Part shown: positions 1 to 11,174 of the stretch, in pieces
Position numbering within the stretch: the stretch's first letter is position 1
How the letters are laid out: the number at the start of each line of letters is the position of its first letter
NCBI GenBank assembly: GCA_963722555.1
Contig: CAVRNQ010000007.1
Location: 1,364,001 to 1,428,000, forward strand
Source: Bog-366 sp963722555
GTDB taxonomy: Bacteria; Acidobacteriota; Terriglobia; UBA7540
Length of the DNA stretch: 64,000 nucleotides
Direction of reading: 5' to 3'
Translations under genes and position numbers: made by a program
Notes under the pieces: model-generated
Seen by the model: only the letters and a program-made list of their open reading frames with translations
Databases searched by the model: none
What the model was told of the DNA's origin: nothing

Positions 1-802
1 CCCGCTCCGGCCTGGCTTGGTAGAGTTTCCAGCAGAGCGGTTGCACCTGGAGGTAATCTTCCACGCCCAAGTGACCACGGCAGGCCAACTCCAGCACTTC
101 CAAATCCTCAGGCTTCCTTTGCAGGATGGGTTCGATCAGCGTTACCGCTTCGGCGGCGCGCCCCCGCTTCAAACAGAGTTCCGTGGCGGCGATGCAAGCA
201 GCCTCATCCGTGGGGTCAGTTTCGTGCGCCTGCTCCACCAGCTTCTCCCACCGGCTTTCATCGCCTGCCTGGCGGGCGAGTTGCGCCGCCCGCAGGAAGG
301 CGGGTGTGGCGATCAGGGGCTGGTGCGACCGGCTGGCCAGTTCGCCCAGATCCTGGTGTTCCTCCAGGTTGTCGGGATCGAGCTTGACGATGTGGATTAA
401 GCACTCGAGCGCCGGGGCACTGGCGCCAAGCTTGCGGTAGTGTCCCAGCGCTTCACGGTAGGCTTCGACTGCCTCGCCGTGCTTCTGGGTTTTTTCGAGC
501 AGTCCCGCCAGTTTCGCCAGTGTCGAAACATCCTGGGGTGAGTGCTTCAACATTTTCTTGCAGGTGACGACGGCCTTGTTGAGGTCGTTCCGCCGGATGT
601 GGAAATCCACCACTTGCGACTGAAAGTGCAGGGCGTCGGCAGTGCGGTTCAGTTTCAGGCTGAGGTCGCCCAAGTTGACGAGGACTTCCTCGTCGTCGGG
701 CTCATAGCGGAGAATCTCCTGGTATGCCTCCAGGGCAGCTTCGAACTTCTGCCGCTGGAGATACTTCTCGGCTTTTTCGTAAAGCTTATTGATGTCAGGC
801 AT
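1..802 (-). CDS. TPR-repeat protein, 3' end cut by window edge
   Basis: A reading frame starts at an ATG whose complement lies at 800-802 and runs without a stop to the window edge, so only the first 267 residues or so are visible. It opens MPDINKLYEKAEKYLQRQKF and is made of repeated helix-pair units of the tetratricopeptide type (for example AALEAYQEILRYEPDDEEVL near residues 22-41, then KAVVTCKKMLKHSPQD and EAVEAYREALGHYRKLG). No signal peptide is evident. TPR arrays are protein-interaction scaffolds; the partner cannot be told from sequence. It is divergent from lepA with a 200-base gap. The repeat type is clear; a specific function is not. Confidence 0.8.
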   Translation of the reverse strand, partial: MPDINKLYEKAEKYLQRQKFEAALEAYQEILRYEPDDEEVLVNLGDLSLKLNRTADALHFQSQVVDFHIRRNDLNKAVVTCKKMLKHSPQDVSTLAKLAGLLEKTQKHGEAVEAYREALGHYRKLGASAPALECLIHIVKLDPDNLEEHQDLGELASRSHQPLIATPAFLRAAQLARQAGDESRWEKLVEQAHETDPTDEAACIAATELCLKRGRAAEAVTLIEPILQRKPEDLEVLELACRGHLGVEDYLQVQPLCWKLYQARPER

Positions 803-1002
803 CGCGACGCGCGCAGGCTTCTCCGCCCTTGGCGGAACCACCTGTTCGACTCCGGTTTGACAGGATAGCTCCCTTTTGTTAGATTTTCAAAGGGTTCGGA
901 AACAGTCTGGCGTTTGGCAAGGGCCTGCTCCCACCACTCGCACCACGCGGTGAATCTCCCCTTGGTTCGCATTCTGCGCGGAACCGGCGAAATGATGGTT
1001 TC

Positions 1003-2805
<1,803 letters not shown>

Positions 2806-2958
2806 GGGCGTTTCTGCCTTGGCTCCTCCCGTATTGTCATCTGCCGTGACCCGGTGCTTGGCCCAGGGCGACGGAGCTACCGCGCCTTGCGCACGAATTG
2901 CTACTTCTTCCAGGCCGCTCGCGGTAGAATTCTCATGAGGTTATCCAGGGAGCGCCGC

Positions 2959-3441
2959 ATGAAACTCGAAACCGTCAAAGTCGAAAAGCCCGCCGACATG
3001 AATTTCATCCTCGGCCAAGCACACTTCATTAAAACCGTCGAGGACCTTTACGAAGCGATCGTGCAAACCGCGCCCCACATGAAGTTCGGTGTCGGATTCT
3101 GTGAATCTTCCGGGCTGGCGCTGGTGCGCTTTGCAGGAAACGACCCCCAGCTCATCGATCTCGCCCAGAAGAACGCGCTCGCGCTGGCCTGTGGCCACGC
3201 CTTTATTATCTTCATGGAAGGCGGATTCCCCATCAACATCCTGAACACGGTGAAGGGCGTCCCGGAGGTCTGCCAGATCTTTTGCGCCACTGCGAATTCG
3301 GTGGAAGTGATCGTGGCGGAATCTGAACAGGGGCGCGGCATCCTCGGCGTCATCGACGGCGCAAAGACGCGCGGCCTCGAATCCGAGGCGGATATCAAAT
3401 TCCGCAAGGATTTCCTGCGCAAAATCGGGTACAAGTTGTAG
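2959..3441 (+). CDS. Adenosine-specific kinase family protein
   Basis: A 160-residue single-domain protein matching by recall the small archaeal/bacterial family named adenosine-specific kinase (Pfam Adenosine_kin). Family-like stretches are KFGVGFCESSGLALVRFAGN, ALACGHAFIIFMEGGFPIN, and CQIFCATANSVEVIVAE. The ATG at 2959 is preferred over one at 2935 because it gives the usual family length and has AGGGAG a few bases upstream. The biochemical role of most members is untested; the family name rests on few characterised proteins. It lies downstream of lepA on the same strand with a 153-base gap, and 17 bases before the endopeptidase gene, so those two could be cotranscribed. Confidence 0.8.
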   Translation: MKLETVKVEKPADMNFILGQAHFIKTVEDLYEAIVQTAPHMKFGVGFCESSGLALVRFAGNDPQLIDLAQKNALALACGHAFIIFMEGGFPINILNTVKGVPEVCQIFCATANSVEVIVAESEQGRGILGVIDGAKTRGLESEADIKFRKDFLRKIGYKL

Positions 3442-3458
3442 CGGCTACATAACCCAGA

Positions 3459-4445
3459 ATGACTTCTTCCTTTCGACACACGCTTCGGGGCCGGCACGTT
3501 TCGATATGCCTTGCTGCCGGGCTGGCTCTGGTGGGTCTCAACCTGGCCTTTTTCTGCCCCCATGCCCAAGCCGCATCTGCCGCCGAATGCGGCGGGCAAA
3601 GCGTCGAATCGCCATCCTCATCTTCGCCTGCGGCTCCCCCTGCTCGCCCGGCGGCGCGGCGGCCTGCGCGCACGGCTGCGCACCTGCCGGCCGTTCCGTC
3701 ACCACTGGCAGTGAAATCGAAGATCGCGCTGGTAGAGGACGCGAATACTTCCGAAGTGCTGCTTGCTAAGAACGCGGACAAGGTGACGCCGATCGCTTCC
3801 ATCACCAAATTGATGACCGCGATCGTCGTGCTCGACGCCGGGTTGCCGCTCGAGGACGTACTCACCATCAGCGATGAAGATCGGGATGGAGTCATGGGGA
3901 CGACTTCCCGCCTGAATATCGGTTGGTCGCTGAGCCGGGCGGATATGTTGCACGTGGCGCTGATGTCGTCAGAGAACCGTGCGGCCGCGGCCCTCAGCCG
4001 CTATTACCCCGGCGGACGCCCGGCTTTCATTGCGGCGATGAACGCCAGGGCGGCCGAACTCGGGATGAGCAACACGCACTTCGTCAACCCCAATGGCTTG
4101 ACGAGCGAAAACGTGTCGACCGCTTTCGACTTGGTCAAGCTCGTGCAAGCTGCCGATCAATATCCGCTGATTCGGGAGTTTTCCACGGATCGGGACTATG
4201 CCGTTCGAGTCGGCAGGCATATCCTTCAGTTCGTCAACAGCAACCGCCTCGTGCGCAGTTCCGACTGGGACATTGAAATCCAGAAGACAGGATTCATCAA
4301 CGAGTCCGGCCATTGTGTGGTGATGCGGTTAAACACGGAGGGCCGGGCCTTGATCATGATCTTCCTAGACGGTTACGGAAAGCTTACGCGTTATGCGGAT
4401 GCCCGGCGCGTCCTAACGCAACTGGCCGTCGCGCAGCACAAGTAG
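3459..4445 (+). CDS. D-alanyl-D-alanine endopeptidase/carboxypeptidase (peptidase S11, PBP7-like)
   Basis: A 328-residue exported serine peptidase. An N-terminal hydrophobic segment (CLAAGLALVGLNLAFFC) ending near PHAQAASA is a signal peptide, followed by a Pro/Ala-rich linker and the catalytic domain. All three penicillin-binding signatures are present: SITK at residues 114-117 (nucleophile Ser and general-base Lys), SEN at 171-173, and KTG at 276-278. Such enzymes trim or cleave peptidoglycan cross-links in the periplasm. The lack of a C-terminal amphipathic extension and the overall length favour the PBP7/PbpG endopeptidase subgroup over DacA-type carboxypeptidases. The subgroup is an inference; the family is secure. 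Confidence 0.9.
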   Translation: MTSSFRHTLRGRHVSICLAAGLALVGLNLAFFCPHAQAASAAECGGQSVESPSSSSPAAPPARPAARRPARTAAHLPAVPSPLAVKSKIALVEDANTSEVLLAKNADKVTPIASITKLMTAIVVLDAGLPLEDVLTISDEDRDGVMGTTSRLNIGWSLSRADMLHVALMSSENRAAAALSRYYPGGRPAFIAAMNARAAELGMSNTHFVNPNGLTSENVSTAFDLVKLVQAADQYPLIREFSTDRDYAVRVGRHILQFVNSNRLVRSSDWDIEIQKTGFINESGHCVVMRLNTEGRALIMIFLDGYGKLTRYADARRVLTQLAVAQHK

Positions 4446-4577
4446 GTCAGCGGACCTATTCAGTGATTTGCGATGTGAGCGAGGGGCGAATCCTGGATAG
4501 CCTCGCCGCCCTGGTCGCGGTCGAGCGGTTTATGGGTTGCCTGGGGTCCCGAGAGCTATGCGTGCCTCTGTGCCAAA

Positions 4578-5936
4578 CTACAGTTTCTTGCGCCTAACCG
4601 TCGCCCCCAGCTCTCCCCGCGCGAGGTAGATGGACACATCGGCGCCCAGCGCAATCTGTGCGGCGTCGCGCACCACGCTGCCCGCCGCGTCGCGCGTGAT
4701 CGAGTAGCCGCGGTCGAGGACTGTCTGCGGGCTACGTTCTTTCAACAGCGCTACAAACTGCGCCAGGCGATTGCGCCGCTCCGTGAGGAATCGCCGGAAA
4801 TCATTTTCAAATCTGCGCTCGCGCTCCTCGAGTGCGGCGCGCTTGAGCCTGAGGTGACGGTGGAAATCATAGCGCACGACGCCTGCCGAGGCGCGTAGCC
4901 ATTCCTGCCGGGCGGTGTGCAGGCGCGCGCGCATCATCCGGTCGAGGGTGGCCACGCCTTCGTCCACTCGTTGGGCGCGCTCGGCGATCCGCGCCGCCAT
5001 CGTTTGAAACACGTGGTGCATGCGTAGTTCGGTCAGGGCCTGCCGCGCTTCGGAGAGTTTCAGGCGCGTGATCTGCGCCATGCGCCGCATGCACGTATCG
5101 AGTTCCGTCGCGAAGTCCTGCTTGCGGTGCACGACCAGTTCGGCCGCTGCGGATGGCGTGGGCGCCCGCAAGTCGGCAACGAAATCGGCGATGGTGAAAT
5201 CCGTTTCGTGGCCCACGGCGGAAATGACAGAAATCCGCGAGGCGGCAATGGCCCGCGCCACCACCTCCTCGTTGAACGCCCATAGGTCCTCCAGGGAGCC
5301 GCCGCCGCGCGCCACAATCACCACGTCAACCAGCGCCCCAGAGTTGAAGTATTCGATACCCTCCGCGATTTCCTGCGCCGCGCCCTCGCCTTGGACTTTA
5401 ACGGGGTAGACGACCACATTCATGTTGCGGTAGCGCCGCCGGAGGATGCGCAGAATATCACGGATCACGGCCCCCGTTGGCGAAGTCACGACGCCGATGG
5501 CGCGCGGCAACACGGGCAGCGGCTTCTTGCGCGCCAGGTCAAACAAACCTTCCGCCGCGAGCTTCTGCTTCAGTTGCTCGAAGGCGAGTTGCAGAGCGCC
5601 CAGGCCCGCTGGTTCCAGGAACTCGACATAGAGCTGATATTCGCCGCGCGCTTCATACACACTCAGACGTCCGCGGGCAATCACGGCCAGGCCGTCTTGC
5701 GGTTTGAATCTCAGGTAGCGCGCCTGGTTGCGAAAGCACACGGCACGCAATTGCGCCGTTCGATCCTTGAGTGTGAAATAGAGATGGCCCGAGGCGGCGG
5801 CGCGAAAGTTCGAAACCTCGCCGGCCACCCACACGTCGGGGAACTGCCTCTCGAAGAGGTTGCGGATTTCCTGGCTCAGCTCCGCGACGCTGTAGATTTT
5901 TCGTACCGGCCCGAAGTTGAGGGAGGGTTGGGTCAT
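4578..5936 (-). CDS. xseA: Exodeoxyribonuclease VII large subunit
   Basis: A 452-residue protein with the N-terminal OB-fold (SVAELSQEIRNLFERQFPDV, then VAGEVSNF and GHLYFTLKD), the central catalytic domain (RAIGVVTSPTGAVIRDIL; VVIARGGGSLEDLWAFNEE; SAVGHETDFTIADFVADLRA) and a long coiled-coil C-terminal part. The large subunit cuts single-stranded DNA and works with the small subunit XseB in an elongated complex. No xseB-like gene is adjacent, so the small subunit must lie elsewhere. The gene is convergent with the upstream endopeptidase, separated by 132 bases. Confidence 0.96.
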   Translation of the reverse strand: MTQPSLNFGPVRKIYSVAELSQEIRNLFERQFPDVWVAGEVSNFRAAASGHLYFTLKDRTAQLRAVCFRNQARYLRFKPQDGLAVIARGRLSVYEARGEYQLYVEFLEPAGLGALQLAFEQLKQKLAAEGLFDLARKKPLPVLPRAIGVVTSPTGAVIRDILRILRRRYRNMNVVVYPVKVQGEGAAQEIAEGIEYFNSGALVDVVIVARGGGSLEDLWAFNEEVVARAIAASRISVISAVGHETDFTIADFVADLRAPTPSAAAELVVHRKQDFATELDTCMRRMAQITRLKLSEARQALTELRMHHVFQTMAARIAERAQRVDEGVATLDRMMRARLHTARQEWLRASAGVVRYDFHRHLRLKRAALEERERRFENDFRRFLTERRNRLAQFVALLKERSPQTVLDRGYSITRDAAGSVVRDAAQIALGADVSIYLARGELGATVRRKKL

Positions 5937-5940
5937 AAGG

Positions 5941-5977
5941 AGTGTCGTCAGTTGTCAGTCATCAGTTGTCAGTTCAT
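5941..5977. repeat. Heptanucleotide (GTCAGTT-like) short tandem repeat
   Basis: The spacer upstream of xseA contains imperfect tandem copies of a seven-base unit (GTCAGTT/GTCAGTC). A shorter piece of the same unit occurs upstream of sucC near 9277-9293. Both sit in 5' regions of minus-strand genes. The pattern resembles the heptameric STRR sequences known from cyanobacteria; no function is evident. Confidence 0.6.
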
Positions 5978-6087
5978 GGCGTGCAGCACTCAGCGGCCAC
6001 GAGTCAGCTTAACAAACTCGTGGCCGTCTTCCTGAATCCTAAAACCACGATGTGAGCACGGACAATCGACAACGGACCACGGACGGT

Positions 6088-6324
6088 CTATTTCTTTGTT
6101 AAGAACGAAATCAGCCAGAAGAGCAGCGTTACGGCCGCGCTCAAAACCAGACATGTCACAAGCGGGAAATAGAATTGGAAGTTCTTCCCCTTATAGGCAA
6201 TATCCCCGGGAAGACGCCCCAGTCCGAAGAACGAGAACCGCGGGCCGGCCATAACGATCAGGCCCAACGCCACCAGGATCACGCCCACGACGACCAGAAA
6301 CCGTCCCAGTTGGAAAGGAACCAT
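6088..6324 (-). CDS. DUF2905 family small membrane protein
   Basis: A 78-residue protein with two predicted membrane spans (FLVVVGVILVALGLIVMAG and LVTCLVLSAAVTLLFWLISF) separated by the family-typical loop RLPGDIAYKGKNFQFYFP. This matches the DUF2905 family by recall (usually about 70 residues); its function is unknown. The ATG at 6324 is chosen because it gives the usual length and has AGGGATG upstream; an earlier in-frame ATG at 6333 would add three residues. It lies between xseA and ndk on the same strand, 98 bases after ndk. Confidence 0.8.
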   Translation of the reverse strand: MVPFQLGRFLVVVGVILVALGLIVMAGPRFSFFGLGRLPGDIAYKGKNFQFYFPLVTCLVLSAAVTLLFWLISFLTKK

Positions 6325-6422
6325 GCCGCTCATCCCTGTCCATCGTCGCCGCCGGGCACGCACTTGTCAAGCCTGTGGGTGGCAGGCGAGTTGGCTGGGC
6401 CGAAGCGCGAGGGGGGGGCAAG

Positions 6423-6842
6423 CTAGACCAGCGCGACGCCGGGAAAGAAGTAGCCGATTTCGTAGGCGGCGGTTTCCGGAGCGTCGGAGCCGTGCACGGC
6501 GTTGCGTTCGATGCTGGTTGCGTAGAGCTTGCGGATCGTGCCGGGCGCTGCATTGGCGGGATTCGTGGCGCCCATCACATCACGCAGGCGAGCGATGGCA
6601 TTTTCGCCTTCCAGAACCATCACCAGCGCGCTGCCCGAACTCATGAAGTTCGTCAGGCTTTCAAAGAATCCTTTGCCCCGGTGAACCGCGTAGAAACCCT
6701 CGGCTTCTTTCTTGGTCAGATTCACGAGGCGTGCCGCAACGATCTTGAACTGGTTGGCCTCAAAGATCTTGATGATGTCGCCGGCGTGGCCGGCAGCCAG
6801 GGCGTCGGGCTTAATGATGGTCAATGTACGTTCGGTTCCCAT
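6423..6842 (-). CDS. ndk: Nucleoside-diphosphate kinase
   Basis: A 139-residue enzyme that transfers the gamma phosphate from ATP to nucleoside diphosphates through a phosphohistidine. The start MGTERTLTIIKPDAL is standard, and the active-site motif NAVHGSD places the catalytic histidine at residue 117. The ATG at 6842 is preceded by AGGAGTGAT, a very strong ribosome binding site, which fixes this start rather than one ten codons upstream. Downstream of sucD on the same strand with a 94-base gap; nucleotide diphosphates made by succinyl-CoA ligase and NDK are metabolically linked, so the order sucC-sucD-ndk is sensible. Confidence 0.97.
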   Translation of the reverse strand: MGTERTLTIIKPDALAAGHAGDIIKIFEANQFKIVAARLVNLTKKEAEGFYAVHRGKGFFESLTNFMSSGSALVMVLEGENAIARLRDVMGATNPANAAPGTIRKLYATSIERNAVHGSDAPETAAYEIGYFFPGVALV

Positions 6843-6936
6843 ATCACTCCTGTGAAATGTTGTGATGGCCAAACAAAGAAATCTGCAATCTCAATCCTCA
6901 ACTTGGGCGGTGTGTTCCTACCGCGCTTCTCAGAAT

Positions 6937-7815
6937 TCATAATTCAGAATTCATGATTCCTTTAAGCGTTTCGCCGATGAGCGCGGGACTCTCGGCTACG
7001 GCGATGCCGGCGGCCTGGAGCGCTGCAATCTTATCCGCCGCCTTGCCCTTGCCGCCGGAAATGATGGCGCCGGCGTGGCCCATGCGGCGGCCCGGTGGCG
7101 CAGTGCGCCCGGCGATGAAACCGACCACGGGTTTTTTGACGTTGGCATGAATAAATGCTGCGGCCTCTTCCTCCGCCGTTCCGCCGATCTCTCCGATCAT
7201 TACGATGCCGTGGGTATCCGGATCCTCATTGAAAAGTCGTAGTGCGTCGACGAAGTTCGTACCAATGATGGGGTCGCCGCCGATCCCTATGCAAGTGGAT
7301 TGCCCGATGCCCAGCGCCGTGAGTTGGCCCACTGCTTCGTAGGTCAAGGTTCCGCTGCGAGAAACCACACTCACGTGCCCCGGCAGGTGAATTTGCCCGG
7401 GCATGATACCGACCTTGCATTTGCCAGGAGAAATAATACCCGGACAGTTGGGGCCGATGAGGCGCGTCGGTCTGCCGGACAGGTAACGCGCGGCGCGGAC
7501 CATATCGAGCGTGGGAATGCCTTCCGTGATGGCAACCACGAGCGGCAGACCGGCGTCCGCAGCTTCCATGATGGCGTCGGCGGCAAAAGCGGGGGGCACG
7601 AAAATGACGGAGGCGTTCGCGCCGGTCCTGTCGACGGCTTCCTGCACAGTGTTGAACACCGGGATGCCATCGACGCTTGTCCCACCTTTGCCCGGCGTCA
7701 CGCCGGCCACGACCTTGGTGCCGTAAGCAACAGCTTGCTGCGTGTGAAACATCCCCTCGCGACCCGTAATACCTTGGACCAGCAGTCGCGTGTTTTCGTC
7801 AACTAAGATGGACAT
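6937..7815 (-). CDS. sucD: Succinyl-CoA ligase alpha subunit
   Basis: A 292-residue alpha subunit of the citric-acid-cycle enzyme that interconverts succinyl-CoA and succinate with nucleotide phosphorylation. The CoA-binding motif QGITGREG is at residues 14-21, and the phosphorylated histidine is H247 in GRRMGHAGAIISGG. It pairs with the sucC product encoded just upstream; the gap between the two genes is a long 276 bases and contains a dispersed 'cacagag...cacggag' repeat, so they may not share a tight operon. Start ATG at 7815 follows family alignment. Confidence 0.97.
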   Translation of the reverse strand: MSILVDENTRLLVQGITGREGMFHTQQAVAYGTKVVAGVTPGKGGTSVDGIPVFNTVQEAVDRTGANASVIFVPPAFAADAIMEAADAGLPLVVAITEGIPTLDMVRAARYLSGRPTRLIGPNCPGIISPGKCKVGIMPGQIHLPGHVSVVSRSGTLTYEAVGQLTALGIGQSTCIGIGGDPIIGTNFVDALRLFNEDPDTHGIVMIGEIGGTAEEEAAAFIHANVKKPVVGFIAGRTAPPGRRMGHAGAIISGGKGKAADKIAALQAAGIAVAESPALIGETLKGIMNSEL

Positions 7816-8091
7816 TGTGCTAAGCCTTCAAATTTGAAAACCTGAGTCTCTAGGTTTCCCCCGCAAATAATGCTCTTCCAAGGGTTCGTCATAATAACGA
7901 GGCTCTCCGTGTTCTCTGTGCCGCCAAAGATTCAACACAGAGATCACGGAGCATCTCAGTGACCTCTGCGTTTAGGCCTTTCTGACCACAGAGTACACGG
8001 AGGCGCTGCTGGCACAAGGGGAAATCTTCGCTCGCCGATGAGGATTCCAGAATCATTAGGAAAGAGGTTCTCACGCACACGCCGTGGGCTC

Positions 8092-9255
8092 CTACGCGGT
8101 TTTTGCCAGCGCGACGACCTTTTCGGCGGCTTCCTTCATGTCGTTGGCGACGGTGAAGTTCAGGCCGGACTCCTTCAAGATTTTCTGGCCGAGTTCGACG
8201 TTGGTTCCTTTCAGCCGCACGACGATGGGCACTTTGATGCCGAGGGTTTTCGCGGCGGCGACCACGCCGTTGGCCACGATGTCGCAGCGCATGATCCCAC
8301 CGAAGATGTTGATGAGCACGGCGCGCACGTTTGCGTCGCTCAGAATGATTTCGAAGCCGTGGCGAACCTGTTCTTCGTTGGCGCCGCCGCCCACATCGAG
8401 GAAATTCGCCGGACGGCTGCCCGCGTACTGGATGATATCCATGGTGGCCATGGCCAGGCCCGCGCCGTTCACCATGCAGCCCACGTTGCCGTCCAAGCGG
8501 ATGTAGTTCAGGCCGTAATTCGAAGCCTTCACTTCCAGCGGGTCTTCCTCATCCAGGTCGCGCATTTCGCGGATGTCCGGGTGGCGCGAGAGCGCGTTGT
8601 CGTCAAAGTTCATCTTGGCGTCGAGCGCCAGCGGGCGGCCGTCGCGCGTGATCACGAAAGGATTGATCTCGACCAATGAAGCGTCCGTGGCTTCGAAGGC
8701 GCGGTAGAGGTTCGCGAAGAAGCGCGCCGCCTCGTTCACCACCTTGCCCTCCAGCCCCAGGCCGAAGGCCAGCTTGCGGGCTTGAAAGGCCTGGAAACCC
8801 ACTGCAGGGTCGATGAATTCCTTCAGAATCTTTTCAGGATGCTCGGCGGCGACCACCTCGATTTCCACGCCGCCTTCGCTCGAGGCCATGAAGACCGGTC
8901 TGCCCGAAGCGCGGTCGATCACGATGCCGAGGTAAAGTTCACGCTCAATCGCCAGACCTTCTTCAATCAGAACGCGCTTCACTACGCGGCCTTCCGGTCC
9001 GGTCTGGTGGGTGACGAGCGTCATGCCCAGGATTTGCCGGGCGAGGGTTTCGGCTTCGGCGGGATTGCGCGCCAGCTTGACGCCGCCGCCTTTGCCACGG
9101 CCGCCGGCGTGAATCTGGGCTTTGACCACGACCGTGCCGCCCAGCCGCTCCGCGACGGCGCGGGCTTCTTCGGAATTGAAAGCGACCTCGCCGCGCGGCG
9201 TCGCGACGCCAAAGCGTGCGAGGGTTTGCTTAGCCTGATATTCGTGGATTTTCAT
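8092..9255 (-). CDS. sucC: Succinyl-CoA ligase beta subunit
   Basis: A 387-residue ATP-grasp subunit. It starts MKIHEYQAKQTLARFGV as is usual, has the glycine-rich nucleotide loop HAGGRGKGGGVKLA at residues 49-62, and carries the conserved ligase segment NIFGGIMRCDIVANGVV in the C-terminal CoA-ligase domain. With SucD it forms the succinyl-CoA ligase heterodimer or tetramer in the cytoplasm. Together with KorAB at 23-26 kb it would complete conversion of 2-oxoglutarate to succinate, though those genes are far apart. Confidence 0.97.
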   Translation of the reverse strand: MKIHEYQAKQTLARFGVATPRGEVAFNSEEARAVAERLGGTVVVKAQIHAGGRGKGGGVKLARNPAEAETLARQILGMTLVTHQTGPEGRVVKRVLIEEGLAIERELYLGIVIDRASGRPVFMASSEGGVEIEVVAAEHPEKILKEFIDPAVGFQAFQARKLAFGLGLEGKVVNEAARFFANLYRAFEATDASLVEINPFVITRDGRPLALDAKMNFDDNALSRHPDIREMRDLDEEDPLEVKASNYGLNYIRLDGNVGCMVNGAGLAMATMDIIQYAGSRPANFLDVGGGANEEQVRHGFEIILSDANVRAVLINIFGGIMRCDIVANGVVAAAKTLGIKVPIVVRLKGTNVELGQKILKESGLNFTVANDMKEAAEKVVALAKTA

Positions 9256-9443
9256 TTAAGGCTTTTTGGTTTTCTGTCGTCAGTTGTCAGTAAGGACCCG
9301 CACCTGGGGCGATCCGTGATTGAGCAGGATTTCCCGGCGGGGTCAGTGCTCCACAAAGCCCTTTCTTGCATTCACCGCGGAATCTGGCAGTATAGAAAAT
9401 CTAGGCTGGGAATGCAAACGCATCTGCTCCTCGCGCCAAGCAT

Positions 9444-10496
9444 ATGACGATCCGCCAAGCTATCGAAAGACTCTCGAAACGCGAGCATCTGACGCGCCTG
9501 GAAGCGCGCGCCGTGATGCAGCAACTGCTCTCGGGCTCCGTGCCGGACGAGGATATTGTTTCGTTCCTCGCCGCCTTACGCGACAAGGGCGAACAGGCAG
9601 AAGAGTTGGTGGGATTTGCGGAGGTGATGCGCGCCCATGCGGCGGAAACGCTGCAGGCAGCGGGCGTGAAGCTCCAAGACATTTCGCATTGCGAGCCACT
9701 GCTTGACACTTGCGGCACGGGAGGCGACGGGCGGGGGACTTTCAACGTCTCTACGGCGGCCGCGCTGGTGGCTGCCGCGGCGGGAGTGCGCGTGGCCAAG
9801 CACGGCAACCGCTCGATTTCGAGTCGCTGTGGCAGCGCCGACGTGCTGGAAGCGCTGGGCGTCACGATCGAACTGCCGCTCGAAAGGATTCCCGAGTGTC
9901 TCGACAAGGTGGGTATGGTCTTTCTGTTTGCGCCGCGCTTGCACTTGGCCATGAAGCACGTGATGAACGCGCGGCGAAGCTTGAAGACCAAAAGCGTCTT
10001 CAATCTTCTCGGCCCGCTCACGAATCCCCTGGCCGCGACGGTGCAATTAGTGGGCGTGTACGATGCGGCGCGCACGGAAATGATGGCCGAGACGCTTCAG
10101 GCCGTCGGCACGCACAAAGCATTCGTGGTGGCGGGTTCCGACGGCATCGACGAGATCACCACCACAGGGCCAACCCGACTTTCCTCTACGGGAGAGGACA
10201 AGGTTGAGACGCGCGACGTGCAACCCGAGGAGTTCTGCCTGCCGCGCGCTTCCCTTGGACAACTCCAGGGCGGGGATGCTGCAACCAATGCTCGCCTACT
10301 CCTCGCCGTGCTGGAAGGCGAGCGCAGCCCCTATCGTGATGTGGTCCTGGCAAACGCTGCGGCGGCCCTGACCCTGGCAGGGAAGGCGGGGAGCTTTGCG
10401 GAAGGCGTGGAGCGAGCCGCTCAAGAGATTGATTCGGGCGCCGCGCGCGCGAAGCTTCGGGTGCTTGCGGAATTCACCCAGCGCTACCGCCGGTGA
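9444..10496 (+). CDS. trpD: Anthranilate phosphoribosyltransferase
   Basis: A 350-residue enzyme of tryptophan biosynthesis that joins anthranilate to PRPP. The PRPP/Mg loop CGTGGDGRGTFNVSTAAAL spans residues 90-108 and is followed by KHGNRSISSRCGSADVLEAL, both diagnostic. Start ATG at 9444 is consistent with the family (TIRQAIERL). The convergent neighbour is the glutamine amidotransferase partner of anthranilate synthase, so two tryptophan genes are adjacent but on opposite strands; no trpE, trpC, trpF or trpBA is in the window. Confidence 0.96.
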   Translation: MTIRQAIERLSKREHLTRLEARAVMQQLLSGSVPDEDIVSFLAALRDKGEQAEELVGFAEVMRAHAAETLQAAGVKLQDISHCEPLLDTCGTGGDGRGTFNVSTAAALVAAAAGVRVAKHGNRSISSRCGSADVLEALGVTIELPLERIPECLDKVGMVFLFAPRLHLAMKHVMNARRSLKTKSVFNLLGPLTNPLAATVQLVGVYDAARTEMMAETLQAVGTHKAFVVAGSDGIDEITTTGPTRLSSTGEDKVETRDVQPEEFCLPRASLGQLQGGDAATNARLLLAVLEGERSPYRDVVLANAAAALTLAGKAGSFAEGVERAAQEIDSGAARAKLRVLAEFTQRYRR

Positions 10497-10555
10497 GCGG
10501 GCGCGCATTCCGAAACCAACAGGCCCACGCGGCTCGACCCGCCCGGCGGGATCAA

Positions 10556-10575
10556 CCCTCCTCAGCCGAGGAGGG
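10556..10575. terminator. Hairpin between convergent trpD and trpG
   Basis: CCCTCCTC and GAGGAGGG form an 8-bp perfect stem with a 4-base loop in the 114-base gap between the two convergent genes. It is placed to stop transcription from either side, but there is no clear T-run, so intrinsic termination is uncertain; the arms also resemble a GC-rich dispersed repeat seen elsewhere in the window. Confidence 0.4.
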
Positions 10576-10610
10576 GAATCGCGCCGCGCGGGCACGCCAT
10601 TCCACGCGCC

Positions 10611-11174
10611 TCACAGGTGCAGGAAGTTGCTAAGTAGTTGCTTGCCCGCGCCGGTCAGGACGGACTCCGGGTGAAACTGCACACCCTCCACTTTCATCTC
10701 CTTATGGCGGAGTCCCATGATGAGTCCCTCTGAGGTGGAGGCGGAGATCTCCAGGCAGGAGGGCAGGCTCGAGCGCTCGACAATCAGCGAATGGTAACGG
10801 GTGGCGGGAAACGGATTCGGCAGCCCTTGGAAGATGGTTTTGCCGTCGTGATGGATCTCGCTGGTCTTACCGTGCATGATTTCCGGCGCGCGAATCACTC
10901 GCCCGCCGAAAGCTTGTCCGATGGCCTGGTGGCCGAGGCAGACTCCCAGAATCGGTATGCGGCACGCGAAAGCTTCTATCACTTCGAGACAGATTCCGGC
11001 ATCGGAAGGCGTCTTCGGGCCGGGTGAAATCACGATTCGCGCGGGCGGATTCTTCTCGATAGCCGCAACCGTAGTCTGGTCGTTCCGGACCACCTCCAAC
11101 TCGGCGCCCAACTCACCCAGATACTGGACAAGGTTGTAGGTGAAGGAATCATAGTTATCGATGACCAGGATCAT
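10611..11174 (-). CDS. trpG: Glutamine amidotransferase component of anthranilate/aminodeoxychorismate synthase
   Basis: A 187-residue class I glutamine amidotransferase. The catalytic triad is visible: C79 in GVCLGHQAIG, and H168 and E170 in VQFHPESV. It supplies ammonia to TrpE (anthranilate) or PabB (folate precursor); many bacteria use one amphibolic protein for both. Proximity to trpD favours TrpG, but the sequence alone does not separate it from PabA. A perfect -10 hexamer (TATAAT on the minus strand, plus-strand 11205-11210) lies 31 bases upstream of the ATG, giving a short leader. Confidence 0.93.
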   Translation of the reverse strand: MILVIDNYDSFTYNLVQYLGELGAELEVVRNDQTTVAAIEKNPPARIVISPGPKTPSDAGICLEVIEAFACRIPILGVCLGHQAIGQAFGGRVIRAPEIMHGKTSEIHHDGKTIFQGLPNPFPATRYHSLIVERSSLPSCLEISASTSEGLIMGLRHKEMKVEGVQFHPESVLTGAGKQLLSNFLHL